A DNA stretch of 64,000 bases from Betaproteobacteria bacterium Ga0077527 (GCA_001464815.1 LNDW01000015.1:310001-374000); one strand, 5' to 3'. Positions 52,328-61,325 are shown, counted from the first letter of the stretch. Notes: generated by a model from the letters alone, not told the origin. Program-made: numbers and translations.

Positions 52328-53030
52328 CGCTCAACGTGGCCGACAGCACCGCACGCTTCAGCCCGGCAATACCTGCCGTCGGCGACAGGCCCTTGGGGCA
52401 ACGCTCGGTGCAATTAAGATGGGTGTGGCAGGCGTGGCAGCCGGCGTCGCCCGCCACCGCGGCAAGCCGCTCCGACTGGGCGGTATCACGCACGTCGTTG
52501 ACCAGGGTCCAGGCACGATTAAGTGCGGCCGGTCCGAGGTAATCCTTGTTCCAGCTCACCACATCACAGGCGCTGTAGCAGACGCCGCAGCCGATACATT
52601 CGATGCCGGCATCCACACGCTTGCGCTCTTTCGACTCCGGAGACACCCGCTCAAACTCGTCCTTGCGTGTCTTGCTGCCGCTGAAACGGCCGCGTGCCTT
52701 CGCCCACTTGTCGAAGAATTCGCGCATGTCGGTGACCAGATCCTTGATCACCGGCAGATTGCGCAGCGGCGCGATTTCCACGCTGCCGTCCTCCGCCACC
52801 TTGTCGACATGGGTGCGGCAGGTCCAGCGTGAACGGCCATTGACCGTCATCGCGCAGGAACCGCAGACACCGACACGGCAGGCGAAACGGTAGGCGAGTG
52901 TCGGGTCGCATTTGCGCTGGACGTAGGTCACCACGTCGAGCACCGTCTGGCTTTCCTGGCGCGGGACTTCGAATTCCTGGAAGGCGCCGTTCTCGGCGCC
53001 GCGCCAGACCTTGACTTTGAGCGTTTGCAT
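52317..53030 (-). CDS. SDH/fumarate reductase-like iron-sulfur subunit
   Basis: 237 residues. The 2Fe-2S ligands lie in FACRVGVCGSCAMTV near residue 49 with the fourth Cys in WTCRTH; ECIGCGVCYSAC near 145 binds a 4Fe-4S cluster; CHTHLNCTERCPKGLSP near 201 completes the 3Fe-4S and 4Fe-4S sites. An extra CHAC pair precedes the last motif. It carries electrons between flavoprotein and membrane subunits. 25 bases after the ThDP enzyme gene. Confidence 0.9.
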   Translation of the reverse strand: MQTLKVKVWRGAENGAFQEFEVPRQESQTVLDVVTYVQRKCDPTLAYRFACRVGVCGSCAMTVNGRSRWTCRTHVDKVAEDGSVEIAPLRNLPVIKDLVTDMREFFDKWAKARGRFSGSKTRKDEFERVSPESKERKRVDAGIECIGCGVCYSACDVVSWNKDYLGPAALNRAWTLVNDVRDTAQSERLAAVAGDAGCHACHTHLNCTERCPKGLSPTAGIAGLKRAVLSATLSGKI

Positions 53031-53055
53031 GTTGATTTGAATTCCAATGTGTCCG

Positions 53056-54708
53056 TTACGCAGGCAGCGTCACCGTCGGCGCGGCAATACGCTGGATCAT
53101 CACGTTGACACAGGCCGGCTTGCCGCTCGCCAGCGCGCGTTCGAGTGCGGGTTTCAGCTCGGCGGCACGGGTCACCAGTTCACCGTGGCCACCGAGGGCC
53201 GCGACCACCTGATCATAACGTGTGGCCAGCAGCTCGAGGCCATGAGCACGTTCCCGGCCGTAGCTGCGCAACTGGATCTGGTATTCGGCATTCCAGCAGG
53301 TATCGTTGCCGATCACCACCACCATCGGCACACCTTCACGCACCGCGGTGTCGAACTCCATCAGGTGAAAACCCGCCGAACCGTCGCCCATCACCGCGAT
53401 CACGGTGGCGCCGTTGCGCGCCATACGCGCGGCGAATGCAAATGGGATGCCACTGCCAATCGAACCGCCGACACCGTTGATCACACGCACCGGTGCATTG
53501 ATGCAGGCCTGCGCCCACTGGCCGATCTCGCCGCCATCGGCAACAAAAACTGCTTCCGGCGCGGCGGCCAGCGCGGCCTGCACCGCGCGGCCGAGTTCGA
53601 CCGGATGCACCGGACCGCTGCCGCCGCTGTCTTTGTCACTGTCGATGTCCTGCCAGGCCGCAGGCCGGTGGTTCACTGCGGCAGTAACGGCATCAAACCA
53701 CTGCCGGTTTGCATTTTTTGTGGTGGTTGCCGTCGTCAGCTTGCGCACTGCAGCCGCGGTGTCGGACTGCGCTGAAAGCGCCACACGCGCCGCGCCGATA
53801 TTGCCCAGCGAACGTTGCAACACTTCAGCATCGGGATCGATGACCACAAAACGGCAATCCGCGGCCACTGCCGGCGCCTTCGCAAAACGCAGCGTGAAAT
53901 CGGGTTGTTTGCCGATGAGCACAATCAGGTCGGCTTTCGCCAGCACACCGGCAAAGGCACCCAGCGACGGATCATTGACGCCGCGCGGGCTTTCCATCAC
54001 CAGCGCCGGCACGCCGGTCGCTGCGGCCAGCGGCCTGACCAGACCTGCAAGCGGCGCCTGCGCCATCACCGGGCTCAACAAAATCAGTGGCCGCGCCGCG
54101 CCCTGCAATTGCGCGAGCAGCGCAGCGCAGGTCTGGTCATCCAGCACCTGCTCTGCCGCCCGGAAGTCAGCCGCGGCTGCGATCAAACTTTCGCCGTTGT
54201 CGAGCTTCGCATCCAGCAGGTTGGCCGGCAGGCTCAGATGCACCGGACCCGGCCGGCCTGAGCGTGCAATACGGCAGGCCCTGGCAATATCAGCGCCCAT
54301 GTCCTCGGCTTTGGCCGCGGTCCACGAGGCCTTGCACAGCGGTGCCGCGATATCGGCCTGACGCATTTCCTGGAAGGCACCACGGCCCAGTTCATTGAGC
54401 GGCGCATGGCCGGAGACCAGCACCAGCGGCGACTCGGCCGCCAGCGCGGTATACAGCGCACCCACGCCATTGGCATGGCCGGGCCCGCCAGTCAGCCAGA
54501 CGATGCCCGGCTCGCCGGTAAGCCGTGCCCAGGCATCGGCCATGTGCACGGCCGCACCTTCGTAGCGGACATGGGTAATCGAAAGCTTCGCCTCGATCGC
54601 CGCATCGTAAAGCGGCATGATGTGATTGCCGGACAGCGCAAACACCCGCCGCAGGCCCGCCGCGGCCAGCGAACGGCAGAAAATGTCGGCACCACGCAAT
54701 GAACTCAT
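53056..54708 (-). CDS. Thiamine-diphosphate-dependent enzyme, acetolactate synthase-like
   Basis: 550 residues in the three-domain ThDP layout: pyrimidine-binding N-terminal part with the catalytic Glu in VRYEGAAVHMADAWAR near residue 50, a central domain, and the ThDP-magnesium motif GDGSAGFHLMEFDTAVREG...N near 445. Members decarboxylate or ligate 2-keto acids. It is shorter than sulfoacetaldehyde acetyltransferase (Xsc) and its N-terminus does not look like Xsc, so I give no product. In this run it could act on a keto acid made by the Ldh2-type dehydrogenase. Confidence 0.8.
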   Translation of the reverse strand: MSSLRGADIFCRSLAAAGLRRVFALSGNHIMPLYDAAIEAKLSITHVRYEGAAVHMADAWARLTGEPGIVWLTGGPGHANGVGALYTALAAESPLVLVSGHAPLNELGRGAFQEMRQADIAAPLCKASWTAAKAEDMGADIARACRIARSGRPGPVHLSLPANLLDAKLDNGESLIAAAADFRAAEQVLDDQTCAALLAQLQGAARPLILLSPVMAQAPLAGLVRPLAAATGVPALVMESPRGVNDPSLGAFAGVLAKADLIVLIGKQPDFTLRFAKAPAVAADCRFVVIDPDAEVLQRSLGNIGAARVALSAQSDTAAAVRKLTTATTTKNANRQWFDAVTAAVNHRPAAWQDIDSDKDSGGSGPVHPVELGRAVQAALAAAPEAVFVADGGEIGQWAQACINAPVRVINGVGGSIGSGIPFAFAARMARNGATVIAVMGDGSAGFHLMEFDTAVREGVPMVVVIGNDTCWNAEYQIQLRSYGRERAHGLELLATRYDQVVAALGGHGELVTRAAELKPALERALASGKPACVNVMIQRIAAPTVTLPA

Positions 54709-54815
54709 TTTTCGGCGTCCTCAAACCACCATCTGTCCGTTGACACCACCAGACAGATCATTAAAAGATCCAGACTGACTGAAACCGGACGAGCGGCGCA
54801 ATGGCAAGGAGCACA

Positions 54816-54835
54816 GCGTCCCCCAAGGGGACTTG
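54816..54835. repeat. Single hairpin related to the 27-base tandem repeat
   Basis: GCGTCCCCCAAGGGGACTTG is the reverse complement of a unit very like those at 33983-34090 (AAGTCCCC..GGGGGACGC). It lies in the 222-base gap between the SuyB-like and ThDP genes. Confidence 0.65.
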
Positions 54836-54891
54836 TTGCACTGCGCGCAGCAGCCGAGACCTATCCCGGAGAGTAGGCGAGGCTGCGAGCA

Positions 54892-54920
54892 CTGCGCGAC
54901 GCCGCCATTGCGTCGCGCAG
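54892..54920. terminator. Strong hairpin just after the SuyB-like gene
   Basis: CTGCGCGACGC pairs perfectly with GCGTCGCGCAG over 11 bases with a seven-base loop, eleven bases beyond the SuyB-like stop on the minus strand. There is no U-run, so it may be a Rho-dependent end, an mRNA-stabilising stem or an attenuation point that divides SuyAB from the genes downstream. Confidence 0.5.
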
Positions 54921-54930
54921 CCGGTTTCAA

Positions 54931-56100
54931 TTAAGCGCTTTCGTAGAGTCGGGTCAGCACAAACTCCCTATGCCCCAGCGCCTCGGCGGCGGTCAGCCGG
55001 CCGTTGCAGGTGCGCAGCATGACTTCGATCAGTTCGTCGCCGGTCTGGTCGAGGTTTTTCTCACGCTGCAGCAGGCCCGAGCAATCGTAGTCGACGTGTT
55101 CACTCATGGTGCGCACGGTGCGCGGATTCGCGGTGAGCTTCACCACCGGCACGATCGGATTGCCGATGACATTGCCCTGCCCGGTCGGGAACAGGTGCAC
55201 TACATAACCGGATGCCGCGCACAGCGTGACCATTTCCGCCGCGGCGGAGGACGAATCCATGAACCACAGACCCGGCTTGGTTGGCTCTTCGGCCTTATCG
55301 AGCACACCGATGACCTTGCACTTCTTGCCGATTTTCTGGATGTTGCCCAGCGCTTTTTCCTCGATCGTGGTCAGGCCGCCGGCGATGTTGCCCTTGGTCG
55401 GCTGCGAATCGGAGAGGTCGCTGGTTTTGTTTTTCTCGACAATGGCCTGGTAACGATCAAACATGCGCATGAATTCCTTGCGCACTTCAGGCGTTGCGCA
55501 GCGGTCGGCAACAATGTTTTCGCCGCCGGTGATTTCCGTGGTTTCACCAAAACACATGGTCACACCCAGCGGCTCGAGCTTGTCGAAGGCGCTGCCCACG
55601 GTCGGGTTGGAACCGCAGCCCGAGGTCGTGTCGGACTCACCACACTTGGTCGACACCCACAGGTCGCTGATCGGACATTCGACGCGCTGCAGCTCGGAGG
55701 CCCACTGCACGTATTCCTTGGCCACCTTGGACGCGCGCATGATGGTGTCGTGGTCGCCGTGCAGCTCGATGCCGAAGCCGGTGACCGGCTTGCCGGTCTT
55801 GGCTATGCCATCGACCACTTTTTTCGCCCAGCCTTCTTCAATACAGATCACCACCACGGCCGCGACATTGGGATTGGCGCCGGCGCCGATGATGGTGCGG
55901 AAATGCAGGTCCAGGTCGGCGCCGAACTGCAGCCGGCCATAGGGATGCGGGATCGCAATCGCGCCCTTGATATTGTTGGCCACGGCTTCGGCGGCGGCGT
56001 TCGACAAGTCGTCCACCGGCAGGATCAGGACGTGGTTGCGGACACCAACACGGCCGTTCTCGCGGCGGTAGCCCATGAATGTGGTTTTGCTGTTGATCAT
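54931..56100 (-). CDS. suyB: (R)-sulfolactate sulfo-lyase beta subunit-like (UxaA/altronate dehydratase superfamily)
   Basis: 389 residues. [20 protein letters not shown] near residue 10 is the opening of the large UxaA/GarD domain. Cysteines for an iron-sulfur or metal site are seen in [29 protein letters not shown] near 155 and [19 protein letters not shown] near 305. The length, the [20 protein letters not shown] block and the split from the SAF subunit agree with SuyB as I remember it; altronate dehydratase is usually one chain. It would cleave sulfolactate to pyruvate and sulfite. A GGAG precedes the ATG at 56100. Confidence 0.72.
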   Translation of the reverse strand: MINSKTTFMGYRRENGRVGVRNHVLILPVDDLSNAAAEAVANNIKGAIAIPHPYGRLQFGADLDLHFRTIIGAGANPNVAAVVVICIEEGWAKKVVDGIAKTGKPVTGFGIELHGDHDTIMRASKVAKEYVQWASELQRVECPISDLWVSTKCGESDTTSGCGSNPTVGSAFDKLEPLGVTMCFGETTEITGGENIVADRCATPEVRKEFMRMFDRYQAIVEKNKTSDLSDSQPTKGNIAGGLTTIEEKALGNIQKIGKKCKVIGVLDKAEEPTKPGLWFMDSSSAAAEMVTLCAASGYVVHLFPTGQGNVIGNPIVPVVKLTANPRTVRTMSEHVDYDCSGLLQREKNLDQTGDELIEVMLRTCNGRLTAAEALGHREFVLTRLYESA

Positions 56101-56138
56101 CTGTTAACTCTCCGGAATAAGTCGGTGCGGGTTGGTCG

Positions 56139-56180
56139 GCGGCGTTTTAGCAGCGGCGTTTTGCCAGCGGCGTTTTACCA
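56139..56180. repeat. Three 14-base tandem repeats
   Basis: GCGGCGTTTTAGCA, GCGGCGTTTTGCCA and GCGGCGTTTTACCA stand head to tail in the 86-base spacer between the SuyA-like and SuyB-like genes. A partial fourth unit runs into the SuyA-like stop. No function is evident; slipped-strand variation in spacing is possible. Confidence 0.8.
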
Positions 56181-56186
56181 GCGTCC

Positions 56187-56468
56187 TTACCAACGTTTGG
56201 TTTTAATGTTGTGCACGTGGGCATGTTCGCCGACCTTGATGTCAGCCACCGCCTTGCCGATATCGAAACCATATTTGATGATGGTGTCGCCCTTCTTGAT
56301 GTCACAGAGCGCCGCCTTGTGACCGATGGGGATGTCATTAAGCGCCTTGACCTTGATCGTGGAGTCGTCTTCCATCACCCAGCCGATCATTTCCTGTCCG
56401 GCCTTGATGCCTTCGATGACGGCCACGCCGACCATGTCTTTTTTGTCGTGTACCAATATGTGAATCAT
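56187..56468 (-). CDS. suyA: (R)-sulfolactate sulfo-lyase alpha subunit-like (SAF domain)
   Basis: 93 residues, one SAF domain. ILVHDKKDMVGVAVIEGIKA opens it, GWVMEDDSTIKVKALNDIP follows, and it ends HAHVHNIKTKRW, the ending I recall for SuyA. The His residues of the last motif are expected to bind metal or substrate together with the beta subunit. AGGAGG before the ATG at 56468 is strong. First gene of the run facing the GntR-type regulator, with an operator-like palindrome in between. Confidence 0.72.
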   Translation of the reverse strand: MIHILVHDKKDMVGVAVIEGIKAGQEMIGWVMEDDSTIKVKALNDIPIGHKAALCDIKKGDTIIKYGFDIGKAVADIKVGEHAHVHNIKTKRW

Positions 56469-56563
56469 TGCGCCTCCTGAATATGTAAACGCTGCGGTGG
56501 ACCACAACCCGGCATCAAAATCCGGGGTGCAGGGTCGCAGATGCTACCTCCGGTATTTCCGGC

Positions 56564-56581
56564 AGGTCAACTATATGACCT
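56564..56581. promoter_or_regulatory. Operator-like palindrome in suyA-regulator gap
   Basis: AGGTCAACTATATGACCT: perfect six-base arms AGGTCA and TGACCT around six A/T-rich bases, 95 bases from the SuyA-like start and 38 bases before the regulator start. Size and symmetry fit the site of a HutC-type GntR dimer. A repeat of CTATATGA directly follows in the same area. Confidence 0.6.
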
Positions 56582-56619
56582 ATATGAATCCTGAAAAGCC
56601 ATGCTAGACTGCGCCGGCG

Positions 56620-57372
56620 ATGAACACCGTCCACCCTGACAGCCTGACTGCCAACCCGCTGTACCGCGAAGTGCAATGGCGCATCACCCGCGCGCTGGCC
56701 GCAGGCGAATGGAAGCCGGGCGAGGCCATCCCCAGCGAAAGCCGGCTGGCGGCGCAGTACAAAGTGTCGATCGGCACCATCCGCCGCGCCATCGACGAAC
56801 TGGTCGCCGGCCGCATCCTGGTGCGACAGCAGGGGCGCGGCACCTTTGTTGCGACGCACACCGAAGACCGCACGCTGTTTTACTTTTTCCACGTGGTCGG
56901 CAAGGACGGCAGCCGGGAGTTTCCGGAGTCGGAGCTGCAGGATTTCCGCAAGGAACGCTCGGACGAGGCCGACGAGCGGGATTTCGGCCTGGCGCGGGGC
57001 ACCCGCGTCGCCCGGGTTCGCAACCTGCTCAAACTCGGCGGCCTGCCGGTGGTGCTCGATGACATCACGGTACCCACCGAGGAATTTCCGAAGCTCGACG
57101 AAGCCACTTTCCGCAAGCGCGAAGGCACCATCTACGGCCTTTACCAGGCGCGTTACGGGGTCAACGTGGTGCGCATCAGCGAACGGCTGTCGGCGGCGCA
57201 TCCGCCGGCCAACATCGCCGCCATCCTCGGCATGCACGCAAGCCAGCCGGCATTGCAGATGCGCCGCATCGCCTACAGCTACAACGATTCACCGGTGGAA
57301 TACCGCCGCAGCTGGATCAACACCGCCGGGCACGAATACCTGAGCGACCTGTGGAAAACCGCGGCACGGTGA
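56620..57372 (+). CDS. GntR-family transcriptional regulator, HutC/UTRA type
   Basis: 250 residues. The N-terminal winged helix YREVQWRITRALAAGEWKPG, then IPSESRLAAQYKVSIGTIRRAIDEL near residue 40 and VRQQGRGTFVATH, is the GntR DNA-binding domain; residues about 90-245 form the UTRA ligand domain, ending RIAYSYNDSPVEYRRSWI. It is divergent from the SuyA-like gene and so the likely controller of the 43.6-56.5 kb run, usually a repressor released by the substrate or an intermediate. Confidence 0.88.
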   Translation: MNTVHPDSLTANPLYREVQWRITRALAAGEWKPGEAIPSESRLAAQYKVSIGTIRRAIDELVAGRILVRQQGRGTFVATHTEDRTLFYFFHVVGKDGSREFPESELQDFRKERSDEADERDFGLARGTRVARVRNLLKLGGLPVVLDDITVPTEEFPKLDEATFRKREGTIYGLYQARYGVNVVRISERLSAAHPPANIAAILGMHASQPALQMRRIAYSYNDSPVEYRRSWINTAGHEYLSDLWKTAAR

Positions 57373-57374
57373 AC

Positions 57375-57390
57375 CCGCCGGGAACGGCGG
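57375..57390. terminator. GC hairpin between convergent stops
   Basis: CCGCCG-GGAA-CGGCGG forms a tight stem with a tetraloop just after the regulator stop and at the edge of the exported helical protein stop. There is no T-run; weak or Rho-aided termination is possible. Confidence 0.35.
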
Positions 57391-59079
57391 TCAGAAACCC
57401 AGTTCGCGTCGCGCCAGCGCGATGTGCGCCGGATCGCGCGCATTTTTAAGCAGCCATTCAAACTGCGCACGTGCATCCTCGCGCAATCCGGCACGCGCGA
57501 GGTTGAGGCCCGCCTGCAGCCGCGCCGCAGCCATCGCCCCGGCGTCACCGCCGCGCGCGGCCACCCGCAGAAAATAGTCGGCGGCGAACTGCGGCTGATT
57601 GAGCCGTGCAAAACCTTCGGCCAGGGCGGTCAGTAATTCGCGCGTCTGCGCGGCATCGGCCAGCGGCAGTACGCGCTCCGCAAGCAGCTGGGCCGCTTCG
57701 AACACACCGTGGTTGGCGCACTGTAACGTAACCGCGATCCATTCCTCGATTGGCGCGGGAGCGGCGGCAGCGCCGGCAAGCTGACGTGCCATGGTGCTTG
57801 CCTCTTCATAACGACCGGCGCGCAGCGCGGTCGCGATCAAGCGCAGCGACCACAGCGCCGGTGTGGTGCCGGCGGGTGCCGCGAGTCCGCGCCGGTAATC
57901 GAATGCGGCGGCATGGTCACCGGCGTTCTCGGCCAAGGTCGCCAATACAAACCGCGCGTCATCGGTCAGCGCGGCGTGACCACCAGGCCAGGCCGAAATG
58001 AGGCGCAATGCCGTTCGCGGCAGGCGGGATTCGATCAGGCTGGCAAGCAGTGCGCCTTGTGCGGACTGGCGGACGGCCCCGTTTGCCGCCCCCCGCGCCA
58101 GCAAGGCGAAGTAGCTACGCGACAGCACCGGCTCCGCAGTCATGCGGCGGCGCGCAAACTCCAGCCACCCGGCCTCGTCGCCGGCCAGCAGCTGATGGCT
58201 GTTGGCGGCGTTGCGCGCATACGCGGCATAAGCCTTCCACAAGGTTTCCGCGCCTGCGCTGCCGGCACCCGCACGGTCCAGCAGCGCCTCCTCGACCTCG
58301 ATGCGCAACAGTGGCGAAGGCAGACGGTCCGCGGCCTCACCCAGAACCTGCCACCACGCCGCATCATCACCACGATTAAGCGCTGCCCGTGACTGCGACA
58401 CCGCCTCGGCCGCGCTCACCACGCCAGCGTACAGCCGCAAACGCAGCCGCGTCGGACCGCGCTCGTCAAGCTGGCCCAGCCAATGCAAGGCATCGGCGGC
58501 ACGGCCAAGATCGAGCAGTCCATCGACAAACTGCGAGGCCGCCGCGGCATCAAGCGGACGGTAATCCTGCTGGAACCGCAGCATGCTGCGGTAAGCGTCG
58601 TCAGTCAGGCGGTCGGCGACCAAGCTGCGGATCAGCAGCAGGCGCAATTCACGCAGCCGCGGCTCGACGACACCTCCGGCCCACAGCGCTTTCGCGACCT
58701 GCCCGCGTGCGTCAGCACCGCGACCCAGCGCCATCGCGGCTCGGGCCGCGGCTTCGTGCAGATCGCTGCCGGTGCCGCCACCACTCCAGCCCGACACACG
58801 TTTGAGCAGCGCCTCGTGCCGCCCTGATCCGGCGAGCAGTTGCAGGCGCAACCGCTCCCATTCCCGCCAGATCTCCGCGGCAGCCCCGCCCTTGGCGAAC
58901 GACACATCCTGTGGCGGTTGCAACACCTCAATACGCTGCAGCGCGAGTTGCACGGCGCCGCTGCGTGCCAGCTCACGCACCGCAGCCAGTGCATCCGGCG
59001 CTTCGGCGGCCTGCGCACAGGTCGCCACCAGGCCAAGCACTGCGATGCCGCGGCAAACAAGTTTTTTGAACGTCATCAT
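57391..59079 (-). CDS. Exported helical-repeat (TPR/Sel1-like) protein
   Basis: 562 residues with a signal peptide (KLVCRGIAVLGLVATCAQA). The mature part is almost all Ala/Leu-rich helix pairs, such as AAARAAMALGRGADARGQVA and LLTALAEGFARLNQPQFAADYFLR, with a terminal RAGLREDARAQFEWLL typical of TPR repeats. These act as protein-binding scaffolds, often in biofilm or polysaccharide export, but no partner is adjacent. No clear ribosome site; start 59079 or 59076. It lies downstream of the rplS terminator. Confidence 0.72.
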   Translation of the reverse strand: MMTFKKLVCRGIAVLGLVATCAQAAEAPDALAAVRELARSGAVQLALQRIEVLQPPQDVSFAKGGAAAEIWREWERLRLQLLAGSGRHEALLKRVSGWSGGGTGSDLHEAAARAAMALGRGADARGQVAKALWAGGVVEPRLRELRLLLIRSLVADRLTDDAYRSMLRFQQDYRPLDAAAASQFVDGLLDLGRAADALHWLGQLDERGPTRLRLRLYAGVVSAAEAVSQSRAALNRGDDAAWWQVLGEAADRLPSPLLRIEVEEALLDRAGAGSAGAETLWKAYAAYARNAANSHQLLAGDEAGWLEFARRRMTAEPVLSRSYFALLARGAANGAVRQSAQGALLASLIESRLPRTALRLISAWPGGHAALTDDARFVLATLAENAGDHAAAFDYRRGLAAPAGTTPALWSLRLIATALRAGRYEEASTMARQLAGAAAAPAPIEEWIAVTLQCANHGVFEAAQLLAERVLPLADAAQTRELLTALAEGFARLNQPQFAADYFLRVAARGGDAGAMAAARLQAGLNLARAGLREDARAQFEWLLKNARDPAHIALARRELGF

Positions 59080-59123
59080 GGGCGCCATTTTAGTACTGAC
59101 TGGCAACAACCAGAGCCCGGACA

Positions 59124-59150
59124 ATAAAAAACCGCCCGAAGGCGGTTTTT
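59124..59150 (-). terminator. Intrinsic terminator of the rpsP-rplS operon
   Basis: Minus strand: AAAAACCGCC, loop TTCG, GGCGGTTTTTT. A stable six-base GC stem with the UUCG-type tetraloop and a T-run, 35 bases after the rplS stop. Confidence 0.93.
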
Positions 59151-59184
59151 GCGCGCGCCCCGGAATCCCGGGGCACCCTTGCAA

Positions 59185-59586
59185 TTACTGCTGCTCGGCC
59201 GCTGCTTCGGCTTCCACGGCAACGGCGGGACCGGTGGAGAGTTTCTCCTTGATGCGTGCCGCCTTGCCTGACAGGCCGCGCAGGTAGTACAGCTTCGAAC
59301 GGCCGACGTCGCCACGGCGCTTGACCTCGATGCTGGCAATCGCCGGCGAGTAGGTCTGGAAGGTCCGCTCGACACCTTCACCCGAGGAAATCTTGCGCAC
59401 GATGAACGACGAGTTGATGCCGCGGTTGCGCTTGGCAATCACCACGCCTTCGTAGGCCTGGACGCGCTTGCGCTCGCCCTCAACCACGTTGACGTTGACG
59501 ATGACCGTGTCACCGGTGACGAATTCCGGGGTCTTGCGGCCCAGACGCTTGATTTCTTCCTGTTCCAGCTGCTGAATTACGTTCAT
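59185..59586 (-). CDS. rplS: 50S ribosomal protein L19
   Basis: 133 residues. [19 protein letters not shown], the beta-barrel [37 protein letters not shown] and [20 protein letters not shown] are typical. It sits at the 30S-50S interface. The C-terminal Ala/Glu tail ([10 protein letters not shown]) is longer than in E. coli. Last gene of the rpsP-rimM-trmD-rplS operon, ended by the 59124 terminator. Confidence 0.98.
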   Translation of the reverse strand: MNVIQQLEQEEIKRLGRKTPEFVTGDTVIVNVNVVEGERKRVQAYEGVVIAKRNRGINSSFIVRKISSGEGVERTFQTYSPAIASIEVKRRGDVGRSKLYYLRGLSGKAARIKEKLSTGPAVAVEAEAAAEQQ

Positions 59587-59660
59587 GTCCAGACTCCCTT
59601 GAACTTGTTCTCTAAACTTGATTGCGCCCGCCGTATGGCGTTCGCGGTTAAACCTTGCCG

Positions 59661-60434
59661 CTACCTGACACCCTCCAGCTCGCGGCGGTATTCATCGAGC
59701 AACTGCTGTTCTTCCACGCTCAGCTTGCGCCGCTCCAGCAAATCCGGCCGTCGCTGCCAGGTGCGTCCCAGCGCCTGCTTCAGGCGCCAGCGTGTGATCA
59801 CCGCATGGTTGCCCGACATCAGCTCCGGCGGCACCACCATGCCCTCATACGTCTCCGGACGCGTGAAGTGCGGGTGGTCGAGCAGTCCGTCCACAAACGA
59901 ATCCTGCGCAGCCGAACCGGCATCACCCAGGGCTCCGGGCAACTGCCTCACCACGGCATCCATCAGCACCATCGCGGCCAGTTCACCACCACTCAGCACA
60001 TAGTCACCAATCGAAATTTCCTCGACCGCGTGATCCAGCACCTGGTGTCCGAACAACCGTTCATCAACACCTTCGTAACGCCCCGCAAGCAGCACCAGCC
60101 CCTGCTCGCGCGACAATTCCAGCACCAGCCGGTGGTCCAGCACCCGGCCCTGCGGTGACAGGTGCAGCACCCGCGGCTTCGCGACACCCTGACCGCACTG
60201 CCTCTGGCAGGCCGCGTTCAGCGAACGGCGCAGCGGTTCCACCAGCATCACCATCCCCGGTCCGCCACCATAAGGCCGGTCATCCACGGTGCGGTGGACG
60301 TTGCCCGCGAAATCGCGCGGGTTCCACGCCACCAGCTGATACAAACCCCGCGACCTTGCTCGCCCGGTAACACCCTGCTCGGTCACCGCGTCGAACATCG
60401 CCGGGAACAGCGTCACCACGTCAAACTGCAGCAT
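59661..60434 (-). CDS. trmD: tRNA (guanine-37-N1)-methyltransferase
   Basis: 257 residues of the SPOUT class. [26 protein letters not shown] near residue 36 holds the tRNA/SAM-site motif, and [20 protein letters not shown] near 133 is the trefoil-knot SAM site. It methylates G37 to prevent frameshifting. The start overlaps the rimM stop by one base (TGATG), giving coupled translation. Confidence 0.97.
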   Translation of the reverse strand: MLQFDVVTLFPAMFDAVTEQGVTGRARSRGLYQLVAWNPRDFAGNVHRTVDDRPYGGGPGMVMLVEPLRRSLNAACQRQCGQGVAKPRVLHLSPQGRVLDHRLVLELSREQGLVLLAGRYEGVDERLFGHQVLDHAVEEISIGDYVLSGGELAAMVLMDAVVRQLPGALGDAGSAAQDSFVDGLLDHPHFTRPETYEGMVVPPELMSGNHAVITRWRLKQALGRTWQRRPDLLERRKLSVEEQQLLDEYRRELEGVR

Positions 60435-60919
60435 CAGTATTCAGCGCTCCAATCCACGCTGATCGTGCCCGCAGCCAGATCAACACTGCGGATCACCGTA
60501 CTGATGAACGGCAACAGCCGCTCACGATCACCTTGCACCACCATCACGTCATTGGCGCCGGTTTCAAACAAACGCAGCACCTTGCCGAGCACGACCCCTT
60601 CTGCATTCACCACCTGCAGCCCGGCGAGATCGGCCCAGTAATACTCTTGGCCTGCTGCCGGCGGAAACTCGCTGCGCGCCACCGCGATGCGCTGGCCCTG
60701 AAAGGCCGCCGCCTGATCACGATCATCAACACCAGCAAGTTTTGCCACGACCACCGCGCCGTGAACCCTGGCCTCGACTACCGGCCATGTTCTCCACGCA
60801 CCTTCATGCCCGACCTGCCACTGGCTGTAGCCAAGCAGGCCTTTTTGTTCCTGGGTGAAGGGCTGCACCTTGATCCAGCCCTGCACGCCGTGGGGCGCAA
60901 CCACGCGCCCCATCACCAC
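60434..60919 (-). CDS. rimM: Ribosome maturation factor RimM
   Basis: 161 residues: an N-terminal RimM barrel ([19 protein letters not shown]) and a C-terminal PRC barrel ([20 protein letters not shown] with the later [14 protein letters not shown]). It assists 16S processing of the 30S head and binds S19. Located 20 bases after rpsP. Confidence 0.96.
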   Translation of the reverse strand: MVMGRVVAPHGVQGWIKVQPFTQEQKGLLGYSQWQVGHEGAWRTWPVVEARVHGAVVVAKLAGVDDRDQAAAFQGQRIAVARSEFPPAAGQEYYWADLAGLQVVNAEGVVLGKVLRLFETGANDVMVVQGDRERLLPFISTVIRSVDLAAGTISVDWSAEY

Positions 60920-60939
60920 CAGACGCTCGGAAGACGCGC

Positions 60940-61197
60940 TTATGCGGCGGCCTTCTGCGCGCCCGCCTGCTTGACGAGACGGGTCACGGTGTCTGACAGT
61001 ATGGCGCCCTTGCTTTTCCAGAAAGCGAGGCGTTCCTGGTTGACACGCAGACGTTCACGGCCTTCCGGCGCCTTCGGATCGTAAAAACCGAGGCGTTCGA
61101 TGAAACGGCCATCGCGCGGAAACTGCGAATCGGCAACGACGAGATTGAAGAACGGACGCTTTTTGGCGCCGCCACGAGCTAAACGAACCACCACCAT
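60940..61197 (-). CDS. rpsP: 30S ribosomal protein S16
   Basis: 85 residues, full length. [20 protein letters not shown], the [20 protein letters not shown] stretch and the [19 protein letters not shown] helix are the S16 signature. First gene of the conserved rpsP-rimM-trmD-rplS operon. Confidence 0.98.
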   Translation of the reverse strand: MVVVRLARGGAKKRPFFNLVVADSQFPRDGRFIERLGFYDPKAPEGRERLRVNQERLAFWKSKGAILSDTVTRLVKQAGAQKAAA

Positions 61198-61325
61198 GAT
61201 GATTTCCCGGTGACTGAAAAAGTCGAAAGGGGCGGATTTTACGTTACTTTCAGGCCTTTAAGCAATGTACGACTGCGCCGGGCCCACACAGGTTGAATAT
61301 TGGACCGGCAATCGAGTAATTATTT

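Noticed and set aside
53056-54708. ThDP enzyme as sulfoacetaldehyde acetyltransferase (Xsc)
   Set aside because: It is shorter than Xsc, its N-terminus does not match, and no pta gene is beside it.
54931-56468. Altronate dehydratase for hexuronate breakdown
   Set aside because: Not excluded, but the subunits are split and no uxaB, uxaC or kdg genes are near; the SuyAB reading fits the neighbours better.
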